9,781 nucleotides of DNA, from NCBI GenBank assembly GCA_019690055.1, contig JADGGF010000131.1, forward strand, positions 1-9,781. Reading direction: 5' to 3'. This document shows positions 6,787-9,781 of the stretch, piece after piece; position 1 is the first letter of the stretch, and each line of letters opens with the position of its first letter. The stretch comes from Micromonosporaceae bacterium (GTDB lineage Bacteria > Actinomycetota > Actinomycetes > Mycobacteriales > Micromonosporaceae). Made by a program: the position numbers and the translations under genes. The notes under the pieces were generated by a model. That model saw nothing but the letters and a program-made list of their open reading frames with translations, was not told where the DNA came from and did not search any database.

Positions 6787-6792
6787 TATGCT
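6787..6792 (+). promoter_or_regulatory. Candidate -10 hexamer (TATGCT) for the ATP-grasp gene, leaderless
   Basis: TATGCT is the best match to the consensus in the window. It is followed by 6 nt and then ATG at 6799. There is no SD in the preceding 18 nt. Two AACCGAT copies (6734-6740 and 6748-6754) lie upstream. Confidence 0.45.
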
Positions 6793-6798
6793 TCGGTC

Positions 6799-7704
6799 AT
6801 GACTGACCCCCTCGGCCGTCGCCCCTCTGTCGCACTCGCCACGTGCGGGGAACTGCCCGACCTCGATCCGGACGACCGGCTGCTGCTGCCGGCGCTCGCC
6901 GCGACCGGCATCGACGCCACCGCCGCCGTCTGGGACGACCCGGCCGTGGACTGGGCCGCGTTCGACCTCGTGGTCCTGCGCAACACGTGGGACTACCCGC
7001 TGCGGCGGGACGAGTTCGTCGCCTGGGCCCGGTCGGTGCCGCGCCTGGCCAACCCCGCGGAGGTCGTCGCGTGGAACACCGACAAGCGGTACCTGCGTGA
7101 TCTCGCCGCCGCGGGCGTACCCGTGGTGCCCACCACCTGGGTGGAGCCCGGCGACGCGTGGTCGCCGCCGGCGGAGGGCGAGTGGGTGGTCAAGCCGGCG
7201 GTGAGTATCGGCAGCCGCGACACGGGTCGCTACGCCCTGCCGGCGCAGCGTGATCTCGCCGCGGCCCATGTGGCCCGCCTGCAGGCGGCCGGCCGCCTGG
7301 CGATGGTGCAGCCGTACATCCGGTCGGTCGATAGCTACGGCGAGACGGCGCTGCTCTACCTGGGCGGCGCGTACTCCCACGCGATCCGCAAGGGGCCGAT
7401 GCTCTCCGGCCCCGACCCGGCGGTGCTGGGGACGGATGGTGGTGGCCTGTACGTCGAGGAGAGGATCACCGCCCGGACGCCCACGGATGCGGAACGGGCG
7501 GTGGCCGAGGCCACGCTACGGGCGCTGCCGTTCGACGCGTCGGGCCTGCTCTATGCGCGGGTGGACCTGCTCGACACCCCGGACGGCCCGATCGTCATCG
7601 AGGTGGAGCTCACCGAGCCGTCGCTGTTCGTCGGCACGGCGCCGGGGGCCGCGGAGCGTTTCGCCGCGGCCGTCGCCCGTCGGCTCGCCGTGCGGTCGGC
7701 TTAG
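6799..7704 (+). CDS. ATP-grasp domain protein (301 aa), related in style to RimK/DcsG-type ligases
   Basis: Probable ATP-dependent carboxylate-amine ligase or cyclo-ligase; the substrate is unknown. The N-terminal domain (about 10-95) has a Rossmann-like pre-ATP-grasp pattern with LVVLRNTWDYP (57-67) and NPAEVVAWNTDKRYL (85-99). The ATP-grasp region follows: WVVKPAVSIGS (129-139) with the nucleotide-binding Lys132, MVQPYI (169-174), GETALLYL (181-188), AIRKGP (195-200), YARVDLL (252-258) and IEVELTEPSLF (267-277), the metal-binding region with Glu268 and Glu270. Thr272 stands where many ATP-grasp enzymes have Asn. The pattern resembles the large actinobacterial family that includes the D-cycloserine enzyme DcsG; that comparison is from memory. 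No cycloserine or peptide biosynthetic genes are nearby, so this is an orphan enzyme. It ends in TAG 77 bp before the next gene. Confidence 0.85.
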   Translation: MTDPLGRRPSVALATCGELPDLDPDDRLLLPALAATGIDATAAVWDDPAVDWAAFDLVVLRNTWDYPLRRDEFVAWARSVPRLANPAEVVAWNTDKRYLRDLAAAGVPVVPTTWVEPGDAWSPPAEGEWVVKPAVSIGSRDTGRYALPAQRDLAAAHVARLQAAGRLAMVQPYIRSVDSYGETALLYLGGAYSHAIRKGPMLSGPDPAVLGTDGGGLYVEERITARTPTDAERAVAEATLRALPFDASGLLYARVDLLDTPDGPIVIEVELTEPSLFVGTAPGAAERFAAAVARRLAVRSA

Positions 7705-7745
7705 GGTTCCGTCAGGGCTGCAAGGGGCCCAATCGCAGAAACACG

Positions 7746-7779
7746 CCCCGTCGGTCGGCCCGTCCCGGTAGAGACGGGG
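7746..7779 (+). other. Alternative stem-loop region overlapping the putative promoter of the DUF2243 gene
   Basis: One downstream arm GACGGGG (7773-7779) can pair with CCCCGTC (7746-7752, 7 bp) or with the nearer CCCGTC (7759-7764, 6 bp, 8-nt loop). The near loop contains TAGA, which overlaps a weak -10-like TAGAGA (7769-7774) placed 7 nt before GTG 7782. It could be a terminator for the upstream gene, an operator, or chance in GC-rich DNA. Confidence 0.3.
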
Positions 7780-7781
7780 TT

Positions 7782-8249
7782 GTGACCCGTCCCGCCGTCC
7801 GCGTCGGACCCGACCCGCGGGCGAGCCTGCTCGCCGCCGCCGTCATCGGCATCGGGGTGATGGCCGCGGTGGACGAGATCGTGTTCCACCAACTGTTGGC
7901 CTGGCACCACTTCTACGACCGGTCCACGCCGGCCGTGGGGCTGTTCTCCGACGGGCTGCTGCACGCGGGCTCCCTCATCGCCCTGGTCGGCGGTTTCTTC
8001 TGGTTCGCCGACCTGCGGCGCCGGGCCGCGCTCGTGCCCCGGGCCGGGTGGGGCGGATTCCTGCTTGGTGTTGGGGTATTTCAGGTCTTCGATGGCCTGG
8101 TCGACCACAAGGTGCTGCGGACGCATCAGATCCGCTACGGCGTGGATCTGGTGCCCTACGACCTCGCCTGGAACCTCGGTGGGGCGGTCCTCATCGTCGC
8201 TGGCGTGGTGCTCGCCGTGGCCGCTGGCCAGCGCCGGCCTCGATCATGA
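7782..8249 (+). CDS. DUF2243 family membrane protein (155 aa)
   Basis: Small integral membrane protein of unknown function, recognised as DUF2243 by DEIVFHQLLAWHHFYD (31-46), GLFSDGLLHAG (53-63), FDGLVDHKVLRTHQIRY (103-119) and VPYDLAWNLGG (124-134). Four hydrophobic segments lie at about 15-33, 58-77, 90-106 and 129-148. Asp31, His36, His42, Asp57 and His61 in the first half are matched by Asp104, His109, His115, Asp127 and Asn131 in the second, so the protein appears to be a duplicated two-helix unit. Six of the family-type polar residues are His, which suggests a metal, heme or quinone site; that is inference. The GTG start has no clear SD. The stop overlaps the ctaG start by 4 bases (ATGA), so the two are coupled. 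A role in oxidase assembly is plausible but unproven. Confidence 0.9.
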   Translation: MTRPAVRVGPDPRASLLAAAVIGIGVMAAVDEIVFHQLLAWHHFYDRSTPAVGLFSDGLLHAGSLIALVGGFFWFADLRRRAALVPRAGWGGFLLGVGVFQVFDGLVDHKVLRTHQIRYGVDLVPYDLAWNLGGAVLIVAGVVLAVAAGQRRPRS

Positions 8250-9097
8250 TCGCCCCGACGTTCCCCGCCGGCGGACCGGCGCTCACCCACGCCGGGCACG
8301 CCGCCGGGGCCGGCTGGAGCGTCGCGTTCCCGCTCGCGCTCGTCCTGGCCGTCCTCTACCTCACCGCGGCCGCGCGCGTCCGTCCGGGCTGGCCCCGGTC
8401 GCGGACCGTGGGTTGGCTGGTCGGGTGCGCCCTGGTAGCCGGGGTCGGGTCGCCCTTTGTCACTACATTTCCATATTTCTGGGCAACAGATCCGCGCACG
8501 CATATGCTGTCGCACCTGTTGCTCGGCATGTTCGCCCCGCTCGCCCTGGTCCTCGCCGCACCGGTCACGCTCCTGCTGCGCGTCTGCCCACCGGTGGGGC
8601 GCCGACGAATCATCCGCGTGCTGCGCAGCCGGCCGGCCCGGATGCTCGCGCATCCGATCACAGGGCTCGTCCTCAGCACGGGCGGGCTGTATGTCATCCT
8701 GCTCACTCCGCTCTATGCCGCCGGCCCGGTGGTCGATCAGGCCGTGCAGGTGCATTACCTGGCCGCCGGATGCCTGCTGACCTGGTCCCTGGTCGGGCTC
8801 GATCCGTCCCCGCACCGCGCCCGGATGTCGATGCGGGTCGGTGTGCTGGTCGCCGCCGCCGCGGCGCACGCGGTCCTCGCCAAGTACCTGTACGCCGCGG
8901 CCGGGCGGATGGCGGGGGAACTGGCCACCGACGCGCGGACGCTCGAGAGCGCGGCGATGCTGATGTACTATGGCGCTGATCTCGCCGAGCTGCTCCTGGC
9001 CCTGGTGCTGTTCTCGTCCTGGTACGCCCAGCGGGGTCGCCGGCTCGCGCGCAGCCGGACCGCTGCCGACCGGGGCCCGACCGGTGTGCCGTTCTGA
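8246..9097 (+). CDS. ctaG: CtaG-type (caa3_CtaG) cytochrome c oxidase assembly membrane protein, 283 aa
   Basis: Multi-pass membrane protein of the caa3_CtaG family, associated with maturation of cytochrome c oxidase and probably copper handling. It is not homologous to the periplasmic Cox11-type CtaG. About seven hydrophobic segments lie at 23-43, 55-71, 88-112, 135-157, 165-185, 196-213 and 238-259. Family features seen: DPRTHMLSHLLLGMFAPLALVLAAP (82-106) with His86 and His90, HPITG (136-140), VQVHYLAAGCLLTW (167-180) with His170, and MYYGADLAELLLAL (240-253). The N-terminus carries His15 and His18. The ATG start overlaps the DUF2243 stop (ATGA), so translation is coupled and no SD is needed. 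Codons for residues 71-82, between the second and third helices, are strikingly AT-rich for this genome. The symbol follows the Bacillus CtaG naming. Confidence 0.88.
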   Translation: MIAPTFPAGGPALTHAGHAAGAGWSVAFPLALVLAVLYLTAAARVRPGWPRSRTVGWLVGCALVAGVGSPFVTTFPYFWATDPRTHMLSHLLLGMFAPLALVLAAPVTLLLRVCPPVGRRRIIRVLRSRPARMLAHPITGLVLSTGGLYVILLTPLYAAGPVVDQAVQVHYLAAGCLLTWSLVGLDPSPHRARMSMRVGVLVAAAAAHAVLAKYLYAAAGRMAGELATDARTLESAAMLMYYGADLAELLLALVLFSSWYAQRGRRLARSRTAADRGPTGVPF

Positions 9098-9126
9098 TCT
9101 TGTCCAGGGTGTCGTTCTGATCTTGT
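9086..9126 (+). repeat. 18-bp direct repeat at 23-bp period, upstream of the RDD gene
   Basis: GTGCCGTTCTGATCTTGT (9086-9103) recurs as GTGTCGTTCTGATCTTGT (9109-9126) with one mismatch. The first copy contains the ctaG stop codon; the second ends 5 nt before the putative RDD-gene -10. It may be a short tandem duplication or two sites for a regulator, since the spacing is close to two helical turns. Confidence 0.75.
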
Positions 9127-9131
9127 GTTGT

Positions 9132-9137
9132 TACCGT
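9132..9137 (+). promoter_or_regulatory. Candidate -10 hexamer (TACCGT) for the RDD gene, leaderless
   Basis: TACCGT is followed by exactly 7 nt and then the GTG at 9145. There is no SD. The direct repeat covers the -35 zone. Confidence 0.35.
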
Positions 9138-9144
9138 TCCCAGT

Positions 9145-9663
9145 GTGGTCAGGCTGGCGTGGCGACGGTTGACGGCGTGGGTGATCGACTGGCTCGTGAT
9201 CCTCGCCTGGGTGGCCGTGACGGCTGCGGTCGGCGTACCCCTCTATGTGGCCGGTGTCACCGCTGCCCTCGGCGTGGTCGCGCTCAACGTGGTGTCGGCC
9301 GTCGTGGTGGTGCTGCCCGTCGTGGCCGGTCTGGCCTGGGCCGAGGCGGGCCGGCGCCACGCTTCGGTGGGCAAGCGAATCCGCCGCCTGCGCGTGGTCG
9401 ATGCGCGGACCGGCGAGGGCGTGACCCTCGGCCGGGCGCTCGTCCGCAACGCACTCAAGGTCGGCCTGCCGTGGACGATCGGGCACGTCGCCGTCATCGC
9501 CCTCGTCACGGGCAGCGGGGACGGCAGGGTGGTCCCGATCGTGTGGGTCGTCACGGCGCTCGCATACGCACTTCCCTTGATCTATCTCATCTCTCTCGTC
9601 GTCGGCGACGGCCGCACTCCCTACGACCGGGTCGCGGGAACCCGCGTGGTCGCCGACGAGTAG
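9145..9663 (+). CDS. RDD family membrane protein (172 aa)
   Basis: Small membrane protein with the RDD domain, a family of largely unknown role; some members have been linked to ion transport or protein membrane insertion context. The naming residues are visible: RRLTAWVIDWLVI (7-19) with Arg8 and Asp15, GKRIRRLRVVDARTG (76-90) before a second hydrophobic region, RNALKVGLPW (101-110), and TPYDRVAGTRVV (158-169) with Asp161. Hydrophobic segments lie at about 11-32, 38-64, 110-122 and 129-153. The length is normal for a single RDD domain. The GTG start places the conserved Arg right after the initiator, leaving almost no leader sequence. It follows ctaG by 47 bp and has its own putative promoter, so it may be a separate unit. 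A run of uncommon codons occurs in the last membrane segment (about 139-151). Confidence 0.88.
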   Translation: MVRLAWRRLTAWVIDWLVILAWVAVTAAVGVPLYVAGVTAALGVVALNVVSAVVVVLPVVAGLAWAEAGRRHASVGKRIRRLRVVDARTGEGVTLGRALVRNALKVGLPWTIGHVAVIALVTGSGDGRVVPIVWVVTALAYALPLIYLISLVVGDGRTPYDRVAGTRVVADE

Positions 9664-9665
9664 TC

Positions 9666-9688
9666 GCGGAAGTCTCTCCTGCTTCCGC
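9666..9688 (+). terminator. Hairpin after the RDD gene, possible U-less terminator
   Basis: GCGGAAG (9666-9672) pairs perfectly with CTTCCGC (9682-9688) around a 9-nt loop, starting 2 nt after the TAG stop. No U-tract follows. Confidence 0.4.
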
Positions 9689-9733
9689 TCCGCAAGCGTC
9701 GCCGAAGTCGCCCGGCGGTGGGGGCCGGCGGGG

Positions 9734-9739
9734 TAGCGT
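9734..9739 (+). promoter_or_regulatory. Candidate -10 hexamer (TAGCGT) for a gene starting at the right edge
   Basis: TAGCGT is followed by 6 nt and then GTG at 9746, repeating the geometry seen before other genes here. Confidence 0.3.
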
Positions 9740-9745
9740 CGGTGG

Positions 9746-9781
9746 GTGACCACACGCGAGGGGGATCACTCGCGAGGGGGG
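9746..9781 (+). CDS. Possible start of a further gene, only 12 codons visible
   Basis: GTG at 9746 opens a frame beginning MTTREGDHSRG that stays open to the window end. Support is limited to the start codon, the well-placed -10-like hexamer and the preceding hairpin that would end the RDD gene. The frame from GTG 9743 is also open. The product cannot be named. The sequence contains a 10-bp direct repeat that could continue outside. Confidence 0.35.
   Translation, partial: MTTREGDHSRGG

Noticed and set aside
8968..9753. Minus-strand open frame opposite the RDD gene and the ctaG end
   Set aside because: The RDD reading on the plus strand has clear family residues; this frame has none.
1..9781. 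Searched by eye for CRISPR arrays, tRNA or rRNA genes, insertion sequences, toxin-antitoxin pairs and attachment sites
   Set aside because: No regular repeat-spacer pattern, no transposase or integrase motif, no tRNA-like cloverleaf and no long terminal repeats were seen.

Overview
The window is about 70% GC or more, uses GTG starts freely and has G/C-rich third codon positions. This, with the gene content, points to a high-GC actinobacterium, most likely Micromonosporaceae (Micromonospora or a relative). The family-level placement is inference. I see no phage, transposon, CRISPR, rRNA or tRNA signal. It reads as chromosomal core metabolism with some poorly described genes to the right.

Left block (1-4066, minus strand): tkt, tal and pgi run leftward as one tightly packed unit. 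The tkt stop overlaps the tal start by 4 bases (GTGA), and tal overlaps pgi by 8 bases. Both downstream genes have a clear Shine-Dalgarno sequence. pgi runs off the left edge. Transketolase and transaldolase carry out the non-oxidative pentose phosphate branch, and glucose-6-phosphate isomerase feeds fructose-6-phosphate back to glucose-6-phosphate, so the block links glycolysis and the pentose phosphate pathway.

Middle (4067-6141, plus strand): a divergent gene encodes a secreted lipoprotein of the alpha/beta hydrolase fold. It ends in two tandem hairpins and is followed by ctaB (heme O synthase), which has a probable U-tract terminator.

Right block (6142-9781, plus strand): an unrecognised 140-aa protein, an ATP-grasp enzyme, an overlapping DUF2243-ctaG pair, an RDD-family membrane protein, and possibly the first codons of another gene. 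CtaB (heme O) and CtaG (copper/oxidase assembly type) both relate to cytochrome c oxidase maturation.

Most interesting signals: (1) DUF2243 looks like an internal tandem duplication with matching Asp/His residues in both halves, suggesting a pseudo-symmetric ligand or metal site, and it is translationally coupled to CtaG. (2) A TAnnnT -10-like hexamer sits 6-8 nt before most of the first-gene start codons, none of which has a convincing SD, which suggests several leaderless transcripts. (3) An 18-bp direct repeat at 23-bp period lies upstream of the RDD gene. I did not find a clear multi-gene novel system; the DUF2243-CtaG pair is the best candidate.
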